From assembly GCA_012514445.1 (NCBI GenBank), contig JAAZAI010000146.1:1-13094 (forward strand): a stretch of DNA of 13,094 nucleotides, given 5' to 3'. How positions within the stretch are numbered: position 1 is the first letter of the stretch; the number at the start of each line of letters is the position of its first letter. Shown here in pieces: positions 12,638 through 13,094 of the stretch. The translations under genes and the position numbers were made by a program. The stretch is from Lentisphaerota bacterium (GTDB lineage: Bacteria > Verrucomicrobiota > Kiritimatiellia > RFP12 > UBA3636). Under the pieces are notes generated by a model. That model was given only the letters and a program-made list of their open reading frames with translations, did no database searches and was not told the origin of the DNA.

Positions 12638-13094
12638 TTATTGGATCAGCGAAGCTGAAAGGATGTCCGCGGTGTCCGCGGGGAGGATGAAGACGGCGTC
12701 TTCGCCTTTGACCCGCGCATAGACGGATCCGTCTTCGCGGCGGCGGCCGAGATGGAGGATGATGATCGGGCGCGCGGCGATGCGCGTGGCGACGACCCAT
12801 TCGTTCGCGGGCGGCGCCAGGCCGAAGTCGGCGTCGCGGGCCGAGGCGAGCGCGGCCGTCGCGGAGGCGGTCAGCGGCGAGAGCGCGCGCAGCACGTCTT
12901 CGATCGCCTGCGCGCTGGCCGCCGCCGGAGCGGGCTGGGCGGAGAACCATTGGCCGTCGCCGCCGAGAATGACCGTCTCCTCGGCCTCGCCCGTGCGACG
13001 AGTGAGCGCGGTGGCTTCGCCCGGCATGAGGGCGAGGACGGTCTTGTCGCGGATCGCGGCGAAGCCGTCGGGGCCGACGAGGGCTTCGCGCAGC
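12638..13094 (-). CDS. C-terminal part of a DUF4340-like protein (5' end outside the window)
   Basis: 151 codons plus the TAA stop at 12640-12638; the frame stays open through 13094 with no need for the internal ATG at 13027. Segments LREALVGPDGFAAIRDKTVLALMPGE near the window edge and VYARVKGEDAVFILPADTADIL near the C-terminus fit the DUF4340 pattern, in which an 'RDK...L' strand and a 'v.g...vf.v.....l' hairpin recur. Such proteins are often found with GldG/ABC-transporter-like genes; none is visible here. It converges with the regulator gene, with four bases between the two stop codons and no obvious terminator. Confidence 0.6.
   Translation of the reverse strand, partial: LREALVGPDGFAAIRDKTVLALMPGEATALTRRTGEAEETVILGGDGQWFSAQPAPAAASAQAIEDVLRALSPLTASATAALASARDADFGLAPPANEWVVATRIAARPIIILHLGRRREDGSVYARVKGEDAVFILPADTADILSASLIQ

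Overview
The window reads as a chromosomal segment from a high-GC, Gram-negative-type bacterium. The best guess is a member of the Verrucomicrobiota/Kiritimatiellota (PVC) group. That guess is inference: it rests on the mix of DXS with a variant active-site motif, an isolated TadC-type protein, a lipoprotein M48 peptidase, an ECF sigma factor with an unusual partner, and a DUF4340-like protein. No rRNA or other marker gene is present to settle it.

Layout. (1) 1-158, minus: the start of an exported or membrane protein, with its promoter and hairpin-containing leader upstream. (2) 159-592: non-coding, with promoter and hairpin signals on both strands, including a possible very short plus-strand RNA. 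(3) 593-2927, minus: a compact restriction-modification pair, a C5-cytosine methyltransferase overlapping a PD-(D/E)XK endonuclease. Its base composition is clearly less GC-rich than its neighbours, which suggests acquisition. (4) 2996-7658, minus: a probable operon of a small membrane protein, tadC-like, eda, nadC and dxs, with the last three genes overlapping or nearly touching, ended by a good intrinsic terminator. (5) 7659-8233: a divergent intergenic region rich in simple-sequence structure (octamer and 12-mer tandem repeats, G-tracts, four hairpins) with a TAGAAT-type promoter at each end. (6) 8234-9334, plus: an M48 metallopeptidase lipoprotein with a Pro/Ala tail. (7) 9386-9539: a textbook miniature inverted-repeat element with 21-bp perfect ends and a 9-bp target duplication, sitting just upstream of the nadE promoter. 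(8) 9637-11520, plus: glutamine-dependent NAD synthetase. (9) 11588-12633, plus: an ECF sigma factor overlapping by 4 bp a small membrane protein that is probably its regulator. (10) 12638-13094, minus: the C-terminal part of a DUF4340-like protein, convergent with the sigma pair.

Together the genes are mostly housekeeping: isoprenoid precursor synthesis (dxs), both a de novo and the final step of NAD synthesis (nadC and nadE, on opposite strands and not co-transcribed), and Entner-Doudoroff or uronate catabolism (eda). The accessory content is the R-M island, the miniature element, the repeat-rich spacer and the short-RNA candidate. The miniature element is the most directly demonstrable unusual object. 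The sigma/membrane-protein pair, the methyltransferase with an HTH-like tail and the promoter-hairpin-terminator unit at 449-547 are the best leads for new regulation.
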